Below are positions 23,183-31,838 of a DNA stretch of 37,098 nt, piece by piece. A program made the translations under genes and the position numbers. The notes under the pieces were generated by a model that was given only the letters and a program-made list of their open reading frames with translations, was not told where the DNA came from and did not search any database. The stretch covers positions 1 through 37,098 of the forward strand of contig CAJYLH010000011.1 in the NCBI GenBank assembly GCA_913775525.1, read 5' to 3'. The DNA is from an uncultured Chryseobacterium sp. GTDB lineage: Bacteria; Bacteroidota; Bacteroidia; Flavobacteriales; Weeksellaceae. The first letter of the stretch is position 1, and every line of letters starts with the position of its first letter.

Positions 23183-25024
23183 ATGAACAGACTCATCCTT
23201 ATTCTCATCAGCCTCTTTTTTTGCTGTATTGTTGTGCCGTGTTACGGTCAACAGGCAAAACATACTTTCACCCTTGGAGATTCCGATTTTTTACTCGATG
23301 GCAAACCTTTGCAGATGATCTCCGGGGAAATGCATCATGCCCGGATCCCGCGTGAAGCCTGGCGCGACCGGATGAAAATGGCCAAAGCCATGGGACTGAA
23401 TACCATCGGCACCTACGTTTTCTGGAACGTGCATGAAGAGTTACCGGGAACCTATGATTTCAGCGGGAACAATGACATCGCCGCATTTGTAAAAACAGCC
23501 CGGGAAGAAGGTTTATGGGTTGTCCTGAGACCAAGCCCGTATGTCTGTGCGGAATGGGAGTTCGGCGGTTATCCGTGGTGGCTTTTGAAAGACCCTCAGA
23601 TGAAAGTACGGAGTACCGATCCTGCGTTTTTGGCGGCCTATACCCGGTACATCAATGCCCTGGCTAAGGAGCTTGCTCCTCTACAGGTGACCCATGGCGG
23701 CAACATCCTGATGGTGCAGATAGAAAATGAATACGGATCTTACAGCGATGATAAAACCTACCTGGACCTGAACCGGAAAATATTCCGGGAAGCCGGTTTT
23801 GACGGGATTCTGTTCACCTGCGACGGAGCAGACCAGATGCCGAAAGGATACCTGCCCGGCTATCTTCCGGCCGTCAACGGACTGGAAGATCCTGCAAAGG
23901 TGAAAGCACTGATCAATCAATACCACAATGGAAAAGGACCATATTATGTCGCAGAATGGTATCCCGGATGGTTTGATGACTGGGGGAAAAAACATGCGGA
24001 CGTTTCTGCGGAACAGTCTGCGAAGACGCTCGATGCGCTTTTGTCGGCCGGCATCTCCGTGAATATGTACATGTTCCATGGCGGTACTACCCGCGGATTT
24101 ATGAACGGAGCCAATATGAATGCACAAAACCACTATTCCCCGCAGGTTTCCAGCTATGATTATGATGCTCCCCTGGATGAGGCAGGAAATCCGACCGAAA
24201 AATTCTTTGCCTTCAGGAATATTATTAAAAAACACCTTCCAAAGGGACAGATTATTCCGGATGTCCCGGCAAAGAAACCTGCCGTTAAGATTGCCGACAT
24301 CAAGCTGGATGCCTATGCCGGTATTTTCAGTCAGCTTCCGCAACCGAAGCAATCCATGAAGCCACTGTCGTTCGAGGATCTGGGCCAGGCCTACGGTTTT
24401 GTGCTGTACCGTACCACCCTGAACAAAGGCGGAATGCTGAAAATCAGGGAACTCAGGGATTATGCCCTGATCTATGTCAACGGAAAATACATCACCACCC
24501 TGGACCGGCGGCTGAAACAGGATTCCGTAGCGTTATCCGGTATTCCCTCAGGCGCAACCTTGGATCTATGGGTAGAAAATAATGGCCGCATCAATTACGG
24601 TCCATACCTTGCCGATAACCGGCACGGCATCACAGAATCCGTATCGGTTGACGGAGAGGAGATCCCGGGATGGAAGATGTACCGTTTCCCTTTCCATACG
24701 GTGAACAACTTCTCTTTCAGCAAGACAACTGATCAAAAATACAGGCAGCCCGGCCTGTACAAAGGAACATTTAGCCTCAATCAGCCGGCAGATACATACC
24801 TGGATATGCGGGATTTCGGGAAAGGCTTTGTCTTCCTGAACGGACATAACCTGGGAAAATACTGGCAGATAGGCCCGCAGCAGACCATCTATGTGCCGGC
24901 TTCCTGGCTGAAGAAAGGTAAAAACGAAATCGTTGTTTTCGACGAACTGAAAAGCGGGCATACCCATATTTCTACGATAAATCATCCCATACTGGATCAG
25001 AATATAATCCCTAAAAACAGATGA
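23183..25024 (+). CDS. Glycoside hydrolase family 35 beta-galactosidase
   Basis: A 613-residue exported enzyme (signal peptide to about residue 22, CYG-QQ). The GH35 TIM barrel shows HHARIPREAWRDRMKMAKAMGLNTIGTYVFWNVHE, the acid/base Glu183 in QIENEYGSY and the nucleophile Glu258 in YYVAEWYPGW. The C-terminal part (about 400-600) holds beta-sandwich domains ending KGKNEIVVFDE. It removes terminal beta-galactose from glycans outside or in the periplasm. Its stop overlaps the fucosidase start (ATGA at 25021-25024), indicating a two-enzyme operon. Confidence 0.95.
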   Translation: MNRLILILISLFFCCIVVPCYGQQAKHTFTLGDSDFLLDGKPLQMISGEMHHARIPREAWRDRMKMAKAMGLNTIGTYVFWNVHEELPGTYDFSGNNDIAAFVKTAREEGLWVVLRPSPYVCAEWEFGGYPWWLLKDPQMKVRSTDPAFLAAYTRYINALAKELAPLQVTHGGNILMVQIENEYGSYSDDKTYLDLNRKIFREAGFDGILFTCDGADQMPKGYLPGYLPAVNGLEDPAKVKALINQYHNGKGPYYVAEWYPGWFDDWGKKHADVSAEQSAKTLDALLSAGISVNMYMFHGGTTRGFMNGANMNAQNHYSPQVSSYDYDAPLDEAGNPTEKFFAFRNIIKKHLPKGQIIPDVPAKKPAVKIADIKLDAYAGIFSQLPQPKQSMKPLSFEDLGQAYGFVLYRTTLNKGGMLKIRELRDYALIYVNGKYITTLDRRLKQDSVALSGIPSGATLDLWVENNGRINYGPYLADNRHGITESVSVDGEEIPGWKMYRFPFHTVNNFSFSKTTDQKYRQPGLYKGTFSLNQPADTYLDMRDFGKGFVFLNGHNLGKYWQIGPQQTIYVPASWLKKGKNEIVVFDELKSGHTHISTINHPILDQNIIPKNR

Positions 25025-27120
25025 AAAAGTGGATCTTCCTGAGCGGATTTATAGCGGGCATGCTTCCCTGTTCGGCACAAAATGCACCGCAGCCTTACGG
25101 AGCCCTTCCTACCCAGGCTCAGCTGGACTGGCATGAAATGGAAATGTACTGTATCATCCATTACGGCGTAGATACCTACACCGACCGCGAATGGGGTTAT
25201 GGGGATGAAGATCCGGCCCTCATCAATCCTGCTCGGTTCGATGCACACCAGATCGTAGCAGCAGCCAAAGCAGGCGGATTCAAAGGTGTGGTAGTCGTAG
25301 CCAAACATCATGACGGACTCTGCCTCTGGCCTACGGAAACCACTGAGCACAGCATCCGCAAGAGCCCCTGGAAAAACGGAAAAGGCGATATGATACAGGA
25401 ATACCGGGAAGCCTGTGACCGGCTGGACATGAAACTGGGCCTCTATTGCTCTCCCTGGGACCGTAACAGTGGCTATTACGGTAAACCGGAATACGTCGAT
25501 CTTTACCGCAGGCAGCTCAAAGAATTGTATGCGAATTACGGGAAACTCTTTATTTCCTGGCATGACGGTGCCAATGGCGGCGATGGCTATTACGGCGGCA
25601 GCCGCGAAACGCGGAAAATAGACCGTTCATCCTATTACGCCTGGGAAACTACCTGGGCACTCACGCGAAGCATGCAGCCCGGAGCAACCATCTTCGGTGA
25701 TGTGGGACCTGATGTCCGGTGGGTAGGCAATGAAGAAGGCCACGCCGGCGAAACCTGTTGGGCTACCTATGAACCCCAGGCTCCGGAACAAGGCCGGCTT
25801 CCCTCCAACGGCTTTACAAAATATGAACTGGGCACGGAAGGCACCCGGAACGGAAAATACTGGATGCCTGCGGAATGCGATGTCTCCCTCCGCCCGGGAT
25901 GGTTTTACCACGCCCGTGAAAACAGCCGCGTAAAAACACCCGATGAACTGCTCGACCTTTATTACAAAAGTGTAGGCCGCGGAGCCAACCTGGATCTCGG
26001 TTTATCTCCCAACCCTGATGGACAGCTGGATCATGAAGATGTGGCCTCGCTTCAGCAGTTCGGGTACCTCCTCCGTCAGACCTTTTCCAAAAACCTTGCG
26101 GCAGGTGCTTCTTTTTCCTCCTGCAATATCCGCGGGAATAATCATTCCCTGTACGGTCCGGAGAACCTGCTGGATGAGGACCGGTATTCTTATTGGGCAA
26201 CCGATGACCGGGTAACCACCCCGGAACTTACCCTGACGCTCCCTGCCGCAACCACTTTCAATGTAATCCGGCTGCGGGAAAATATCAGGCTGGGCCAGCG
26301 CATTGAAGCTTTCACCATCGAAGCTTTTTCCGGAGGAAAATGGGAAAAGATCGCTGCCGCGACAAGCATTGGTCCGAACCGGTTGATCCGATTGCAACAT
26401 CCGGTTACAGCTTCCCGCATCAGGCTTACTATCACCCAATCTCCTGTAGCCGTTGCACTGAGTGATTTCGGATTGTATTATGAGCCGGAACTGCTGATGA
26501 AGCCGGTAATTACAAGGAATCCCGAAGGAGAAATCAGTATCACATCTTCATCAAAGGGGTCAAAAATATATTACACGCTTGACAGCAGCGCACCTACTCC
26601 ATCCTCTTCATCCTACCGAAAGCCGTTCCGGTTACCTGAAGGCGGGCTGGTAAAGGCTTTGGTAGTAAAAGAAGGCCAGCAGAGCCAGACGGCTTCCCTG
26701 CAATCAGGCCCGGTGAAAACCGCATGGAAAATAGTACAGCCGAAATATCCTGGTACACGAAATCCAGCCGAATATGCGATTGATGACCGCCCGGAAACGT
26801 ATTACCAGTCTTCGTCCATGCCTTCTGAAATGGTGATCGATATGGGCAGGAAACAGAACATTAAGGCTTTTACTTATCTGCCCCGGCAGGACGGACACGA
26901 ATCCGGCACCATCACCCATTACCGTATCGAGACCAGTGAAGATGGCGTGCAGTGGCAGAAGACGGCAGACGGAGAATTTTCAAATATTAAAGCCAACCCG
27001 GTTGAACAGGTCGTTACTTTCCAAAAGCCGGTTTCAGTCCGTTTCATCCGCTTCAAAGCCATTGAAATTCTATCAGGATCCGGAATGACAGCCGCTGAAA
27101 TTGGTGTATGGCTCAAGTGA
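25021..27120 (+). CDS. Glycoside hydrolase family 29 alpha-L-fucosidase with binding domains
   Basis: A 699-residue exported enzyme (signal peptide MKKWIFLSGFIAGMLPCSA-Q). GH29 catalytic domain about 25-350: KHHDGLCLWPT (94-105), LYCSPWD (141-147), and the nucleophile Asp182 in FISWHDGANGGDG. The C-terminal half carries two discoidin (F5/8 type C)-like modules (about 365-495 and 580-699) around a chitobiase-type beta domain. This layout is that of GH29 subfamily B enzymes acting on alpha-1,3/1,4-fucose. Coupled translation with the beta-galactosidase suggests sequential trimming of fucosylated galactosides such as Lewis-type or plant glycans. The natural substrate is inferred. Confidence 0.93.
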   Translation: MKKWIFLSGFIAGMLPCSAQNAPQPYGALPTQAQLDWHEMEMYCIIHYGVDTYTDREWGYGDEDPALINPARFDAHQIVAAAKAGGFKGVVVVAKHHDGLCLWPTETTEHSIRKSPWKNGKGDMIQEYREACDRLDMKLGLYCSPWDRNSGYYGKPEYVDLYRRQLKELYANYGKLFISWHDGANGGDGYYGGSRETRKIDRSSYYAWETTWALTRSMQPGATIFGDVGPDVRWVGNEEGHAGETCWATYEPQAPEQGRLPSNGFTKYELGTEGTRNGKYWMPAECDVSLRPGWFYHARENSRVKTPDELLDLYYKSVGRGANLDLGLSPNPDGQLDHEDVASLQQFGYLLRQTFSKNLAAGASFSSCNIRGNNHSLYGPENLLDEDRYSYWATDDRVTTPELTLTLPAATTFNVIRLRENIRLGQRIEAFTIEAFSGGKWEKIAAATSIGPNRLIRLQHPVTASRIRLTITQSPVAVALSDFGLYYEPELLMKPVITRNPEGEISITSSSKGSKIYYTLDSSAPTPSSSSYRKPFRLPEGGLVKALVVKEGQQSQTASLQSGPVKTAWKIVQPKYPGTRNPAEYAIDDRPETYYQSSSMPSEMVIDMGRKQNIKAFTYLPRQDGHESGTITHYRIETSEDGVQWQKTADGEFSNIKANPVEQVVTFQKPVSVRFIRFKAIEILSGSGMTAAEIGVWLK

Positions 27121-27148
27121 CGTAAAATTTAAATACTTTTTAATATAT

Positions 27149-27176
27149 AAAAACTGCCCTAATCTCTTAAGGCAGT
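27149..27176 (-). terminator. Terminator after the orphan lipoprotein gene
   Basis: ACTGCC/GGCAGT stem with a loop of about twelve bases; on the minus strand it is followed by TTTTTATATATT. It lies 31 bases after the stop at 27207 and between the two converging genes. Confidence 0.65.
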
Positions 27177-27206
27177 CCCATGTATTTTTTCATTTTTAAA
27201 TACCTG

Positions 27207-28151
27207 TTAATCCTGGATCTGGAAGGTCTGGTTGCCCCAGCATCCTCCAATCGTAGCTTTTAAATTATAGGTTTTCAGAGCTTTCCATCCTTTATAAATA
27301 GTAAAAGATGCCCTGTTACCATTATGAATATACTGTGGCCCGAAATTCAGCGGATTTCCACTCCAACTCTGGGTATATCCGCATCTTTGGGTAAAAGTAT
27401 AGGATACGTAAGGAATTGTTGGGTACTGGCTGTAATCATTCCACCAGATGAACCATTTTTTCTGCGCCCTCGCTTCCGCTTTCAATTCAAAATAAATACC
27501 TGCATGCTGGTAAGACAACATCTTTCTGGTTCTTTTCCTGCTGTTGCAATAGGTATTGGTGGTAATATTTTTGTACAATGCCCAGCGGTCTTTACAGAAA
27601 ATAAGGTGGAAAAGATAGCTGATCATCTCCTCTTTGGTACTGAAAGGTTTAACCGCGCTGTTCCCAGGGTCGTTGAGAAGAATGCTTATCGCATTGGCAT
27701 TACCGGCATCTATCGCATATGCTTTTTCTGCCGGCACATCCACACGTACGATGTAACCGCCCATCTGCACCAGTTTCTCGCGGTTCAGGATCAGAGGTAA
27801 AAGCTCGAAGTCTTCATAGATGGTATCCTTTATTGCCGGATCCTGGTCTATGTCCACCGTATCGGCGGACTTAAATCTGGCATCGAATTCATCCAGCGAA
27901 CTTCTTAGCGAAGAATAATCGGTATTAGCTATTTTATCGTTCCTGAAATCCGTATTCGATAGAAAATTATCGTATTCGTCCACACTGCTGAATTTAAGCA
28001 TCTTCCTGGGATCGGATGCTGCTTTCATGGATGAGGCAGCTTGGTTTTGTGGGTCTTCTTTGGCAGGTTCTTCCAGATTCTGCTGACAGCTGTATAGGAA
28101 CAGCCCTGTCATCAATGCAAAAACTGCATTCATTACTGATGTTTTTCTCAT
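27207..28151 (-). CDS. Orphan lipoprotein of unknown function
   Basis: A 314-residue lipoprotein. The start at 28151 is chosen because it gives a proper signal peptide (MRKTSVMNAVFALMTGLFLYSC, lipobox Cys at 22); the open frame continues 36 codons upstream but that part looks non-coding. The first ~150 residues contain SSVDEYDNFLSN and Asp-rich stretches; the C-terminal ~140 residues are Trp/Tyr/Gly-rich (IYFELKAEARAQKKWFIWWNDYSQYPTIPYVSYTFTQRCGY, IGGCWGNQTFQIQD) and beta-like, possibly a small carbohydrate- or protein-binding domain with a Cys pair. I do not recognise the family. It converges on the fucosidase operon and is a single-gene unit. Confidence 0.75.
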   Translation of the reverse strand: MRKTSVMNAVFALMTGLFLYSCQQNLEEPAKEDPQNQAASSMKAASDPRKMLKFSSVDEYDNFLSNTDFRNDKIANTDYSSLRSSLDEFDARFKSADTVDIDQDPAIKDTIYEDFELLPLILNREKLVQMGGYIVRVDVPAEKAYAIDAGNANAISILLNDPGNSAVKPFSTKEEMISYLFHLIFCKDRWALYKNITTNTYCNSRKRTRKMLSYQHAGIYFELKAEARAQKKWFIWWNDYSQYPTIPYVSYTFTQRCGYTQSWSGNPLNFGPQYIHNGNRASFTIYKGWKALKTYNLKATIGGCWGNQTFQIQD

Positions 28152-28431
28152 GATATTAGTTTGTTTATGGTTGATGTACTGTGAAAAAATACATGTATTT
28201 AAATGTACGCAATAATACAACATCACAACAGGGAGATTTCTCATTATAGAAAAATTCATTCAACCTTATAAAATTGATTGAATAACCCTATAATATTCAA
28301 TACATTACAAGATATAAAAATCAAAGTCCCAAAGTATTTAATAAACATCCCGAAGCTGGTATAATACTTGACGGGAAACATTTCAGCATTAAAAAATTAA
28401 TCCCTAAGTCTTCGGATTTTATTTTATTTTT

Positions 28432-31044
28432 ATGCCTGGAAATAAGAACAGAAAAAAACTGTACATGAAAAAATTCAAACTGTCGGCCATGTTCAGGCAG
28501 ATCCGCTGGAAAGAGCTGCTGGCTTTTGTTGTTTTACTGCTTGCCTTTGTTTTCTTCAGGAGTGAAAGGCATGAGCTGGCCTCCATAGGACCACAGCTTA
28601 AAAATTCCAGGACAGAATGGATATTGGCGGGCATTGTTTTGTCCGTTATTTATATTATTCTTCAGGGCCTCATGTACGTGACCAGTTTCCGGAGTGCCGG
28701 ACTAGCCCTGAAACTACCGGAAGCAGTCAGCTTATTCCTGAAACGCAATTTCCTGAGTGTTTTCCTGCCTGCCGGAGGGGTAAGTTCCCTGGCTTATCTT
28801 CCGAGGAACATCAGGACCAAAGGGTATAATACAGCATCTATCCACCAGGCAAGTGCCGTGTATGGTTTTGTAGGATTACTAACTGTTCTGGTCGTTGGCC
28901 TTCCACTGATGGTCTACGCGCTGTTCATCAATAAAAATTTCAGCAGCAGCTGGTCCGGGATCGCGGTTCTGGGTATTTTGGTATTCGCATTATACGGTAT
29001 TTTTATTTCATTCAGGAAAAAAAATGTATTATACCGGTTTACGGAGCGGAAATTCCCTAAGCTGATCCGTTCTTCTGAGGAAATATTCAGCAGTGAAATA
29101 GACCGGAAAAGTTTCCGGCTGACCGTGCTCATTTCAGTAGCAATAGAATTCTGCGGGGTCTTTCACCTGCTGATTGCGATGTATGCGTTAGGCACGCCTG
29201 CCTCTTTTTCCGCAGCCGCCATTTCTTACATCGTATCAGTCGTGCTGATGATTATTTCACCTTTCCTGCGGGGCCTGGGTGCTGTAGAATTTTCGCTGAC
29301 CTATATCCTGGTCAGTTTCGGATATCAGCATGCGGATGGCCTGGGAATTACGTTGCTCTATCGGCTGTTTGAATTCTGGCTTCCTTTACTGGCCGGTATT
29401 GCAGCCTATCTCTGGAGCGGAAGGAAACTTTTGGCCCGGATGATCCCGGTGGTCATGATCTTTTTTCTCGGTATCATCAATATCCTGTCGGTGATCACGC
29501 CTGCCCTTACAGACCGGCTTCATATCATCAAAGGTTACCTGCCGCTGGATGTCATCCATCTCTCCAAGACGCTGACCCTGATCGCGGGGGTTCTTCTCCT
29601 GGTGACTTCCGCCCATCTGTTTAAAGGAACCCGCAGAGCCTGGTATTTCGCAGTGGCTTTTACGGTTATGTCTGTGGTCTTCAACCTGACCAAAGCCCTG
29701 GATTACGAAGAGGCCCTTTTTGCACTGGCTACGCTCGGACTGCTGGTTTACAGCCGCAAAGAATATATCCTGAGGACAAAAAGGATTTCACTTCAGCGCG
29801 GGTTCGGCTGGTTTACGGGCATTTTTACCGCTATTTTCATCTTCAATTACCTGAGCTTCTATTTTATCAGTAAATCCCATTTCGGAATCGATTTTACCAA
29901 AGAGGAAGCTTTTTATTATACCCTTCATACGTTCCTGCTGTTCAGTGATTCAGGATTGGTGGCCCGCACAGGCTTTGCCAGGGATTTCCAGAACCTGAAC
30001 TTTATCCTGGGTGCCTTTTCCTGGATGATCCTTATTTTTTCGCTGTACAGGAGCAACATCCATAAAAGTACGGATGACGGTACCGAAAAATACGAAGATG
30101 CCGAAAACCTGGTGGAAGAATATGGTGCTTCATCCCTGGATTATTTCAAACTGGCCCAGGATAAACAGTTCTTCTTTTCCGAAGATGCGGAGGGTTTTGT
30201 ATCATTCCGAACGGCCAACGGATTTGCCGTTGTGCTGGAAGAGCCGGTATGCGCTGCAGAGGATAAAGTGACCGTAATAGAAGAATTTGAAAGTTACTGC
30301 CGTAAGAACAGCCTTAAAACCTGCTATTACAGGATAGGCGAAGACGGCCTCTCCTATTTTCCGCCTGCCGGGAAACAGAAACTCTTTATCGGTCAGGATG
30401 CATTGCTGGATGCTGAAAATTTCAGCCTTTCCGGAAAAGAGCGGAAATCCATCAGGAATGGGGTCAACGGCCTTGAGAAAGCAGGATACCGTACGGAAAT
30501 CAGGTATGCGCCGCAATCAGATGCCACCATAGATCAGATACAGGCGGTTTCAGACGAGTGGCTGACAGAATCGGATAAGAAGGAAATTGTATTTGCAGAA
30601 GGGATGTTTGACCGTGAAGTGGTGAGAAACCAGGACCTGATCCTGATCCTTGATCCGGAAGGCTGCTGTGTCGCTTTCCTGAATATTATCCCGCACTGCG
30701 CCCCGGATGAGTGCAGCTATGACATGATCCGCAAAAAGGAGGATGCTCCTAACGGAAGCGTTGATTCGCTAATCATTAAGCTGGTAGAGTACGCCCGCGC
30801 CAAAGACCTTAAATTCATCAATATGGGAATGACCCCGATGGCCGGAGCCCGGCAACCCGATAATACGGCAGAACAGCTTTTACAGCTGGCTTATGAGAGG
30901 CTCGGAAGCTTTAAGCACTACCAGAGCCTGAGGAATTTTAAGGAAAAATATGCTGACCTCTGGGAAAACAAATACCTGGTGTACAATAATGACCTTGATC
31001 TTTTACTGCTTCCGGCTGCCTTAAACAAAGTAATGAAACCATGA
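28432..31044 (+). CDS. mprF: Bifunctional lysylphosphatidylglycerol synthase/flippase MprF
   Basis: An 870-residue membrane protein. The N-terminal ~540 residues hold about fourteen hydrophobic helices forming the flippase domain (including KRNFLSVFLPAGGVSSLAYLPR and ISPFLRGLGAVEFSLTYIL), and the C-terminal ~300 residues are the soluble GNAT-like (DUF2156) aminoacyl-transferase (SLDYFKLAQDKQFFFSED..., SVDSLIIKLVEYARAKDLKFINMGMTPMAGA). It transfers Lys (or another aminoacyl group) from tRNA to phosphatidylglycerol and flips the product outward, reducing negative surface charge and raising resistance to cationic peptides. Its stop overlaps the acvB start (ATGA, 31041-31044). A second ATG twelve codons in is an alternative start. 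Confidence 0.93.
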   Translation: MPGNKNRKKLYMKKFKLSAMFRQIRWKELLAFVVLLLAFVFFRSERHELASIGPQLKNSRTEWILAGIVLSVIYIILQGLMYVTSFRSAGLALKLPEAVSLFLKRNFLSVFLPAGGVSSLAYLPRNIRTKGYNTASIHQASAVYGFVGLLTVLVVGLPLMVYALFINKNFSSSWSGIAVLGILVFALYGIFISFRKKNVLYRFTERKFPKLIRSSEEIFSSEIDRKSFRLTVLISVAIEFCGVFHLLIAMYALGTPASFSAAAISYIVSVVLMIISPFLRGLGAVEFSLTYILVSFGYQHADGLGITLLYRLFEFWLPLLAGIAAYLWSGRKLLARMIPVVMIFFLGIINILSVITPALTDRLHIIKGYLPLDVIHLSKTLTLIAGVLLLVTSAHLFKGTRRAWYFAVAFTVMSVVFNLTKALDYEEALFALATLGLLVYSRKEYILRTKRISLQRGFGWFTGIFTAIFIFNYLSFYFISKSHFGIDFTKEEAFYYTLHTFLLFSDSGLVARTGFARDFQNLNFILGAFSWMILIFSLYRSNIHKSTDDGTEKYEDAENLVEEYGASSLDYFKLAQDKQFFFSEDAEGFVSFRTANGFAVVLEEPVCAAEDKVTVIEEFESYCRKNSLKTCYYRIGEDGLSYFPPAGKQKLFIGQDALLDAENFSLSGKERKSIRNGVNGLEKAGYRTEIRYAPQSDATIDQIQAVSDEWLTESDKKEIVFAEGMFDREVVRNQDLILILDPEGCCVAFLNIIPHCAPDECSYDMIRKKEDAPNGSVDSLIIKLVEYARAKDLKFINMGMTPMAGARQPDNTAEQLLQLAYERLGSFKHYQSLRNFKEKYADLWENKYLVYNNDLDLLLLPAALNKVMKP

Positions 31045-31739
31045 ACAGCGCATTGAAATTATTACGGTTAGCCCCATTCTTTTTTTTAATCTTTATGCTC
31101 TCCGGCTGCGGAAAAGGGAGTGATTTTAAAGTGACGGAATGGAATGACGACTATGACAGCCGCCCCATTATTTTTTACCTGAGCGGCGATGCCGGGTTCA
31201 ATACCTTTTCCAAAAACCTGGGCAGGGACCTCCATAATTTCGGCTACGATGTATTTGCCCTGGATACCAAATCGTATTTCTGGAGTAGGAAAACACCGGT
31301 GCAGACGTCTGCGGACGTAGAAAAATACATCAACCGCCATTTAAAAGGCCGTAAAAACAAGAAGGTTATCATTATCGGCTTTTCCTTCGGGGCAGATGTC
31401 ACGGCGTTTGTCTACAACCGCTTTACTCCGGACCTCAAAAATAAAATTGAAAAAGTGTTTATCATTGGGCCTTCCAAAAGCAACGATTTCAAAATCCATC
31501 TTACGGAATATTTCGGAGAGGAATTCAAAGGGAGCTTTGAAGTGATTCCCGAGATCAATAGAATGAAAGGCGTTCCGCTGATGCTGGTGCTGAGTGATTT
31601 TGAGTTTGCCCATTTTCCATACAATGAGATTACGCTCAATCCTGCAATGTATCAGATGGTCCACATCCATGGAGACCATCATTACGGAGGGAATACGGAA
31701 ATGCTTGCCGGTTTCCTCCATCAGCATATTCCGAAATAA
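31041..31739 (+). CDS. acvB: AcvB/VirJ-family lipoprotein, predicted aminoacyl-phosphatidylglycerol hydrolase
   Basis: A 232-residue exported alpha/beta-hydrolase with lipobox (FMLSGC, Cys23). FYLSGDAGFNTF corresponds to the VirJ LSGDGG signature, the nucleophile elbow is GFSFG (Ser115) and HIHGDHHYGG supplies the C-terminal His. In Agrobacterium and Rhizobium, AcvB is encoded next to the MprF homologue LpiA and hydrolyses lysyl-phosphatidylglycerol in the periplasm. Here it directly follows mprF with a four-base overlap, which strongly supports the same role. It is shorter than two-domain AcvB and has only the VirJ-like catalytic half. Confidence 0.88.
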   Translation: MNSALKLLRLAPFFFLIFMLSGCGKGSDFKVTEWNDDYDSRPIIFYLSGDAGFNTFSKNLGRDLHNFGYDVFALDTKSYFWSRKTPVQTSADVEKYINRHLKGRKNKKVIIIGFSFGADVTAFVYNRFTPDLKNKIEKVFIIGPSKSNDFKIHLTEYFGEEFKGSFEVIPEINRMKGVPLMLVLSDFEFAHFPYNEITLNPAMYQMVHIHGDHHYGGNTEMLAGFLHQHIPK

Positions 31740-31770
31740 AAATCTGCAAAAGATATTTTGATTCTATGAT

Positions 31771-31813
31771 AAAATGGTTTCGGCTGCCTCCGGCAGCCGA
31801 AACCATTTATTTT
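31771..31813. terminator. Bidirectional terminator between converging operons
   Basis: A perfect 17-base-pair stem (arms 31772-31788 and 31792-31808, loop TCC) with T-rich sequence on the plus side (TTTATTTT) and the complement of an A-rich tract on the other. It closes mprF-acvB and the opposing 598-residue gene. Confidence 0.9.
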
Positions 31814-31838
31814 CAAAACGTTATCATCTTTACCCAAC

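Noticed and set aside
23681-24352. Minus-strand frame of 223 codons inside the beta-galactosidase gene
   Set aside because: The opposite strand encodes complete GH35 motifs; this frame is a shadow of it.
27207-28259. Upstream start for the orphan lipoprotein
   Set aside because: It would bury the signal peptide 36 residues inside; the ATG at 28151 gives a proper lipobox signal.
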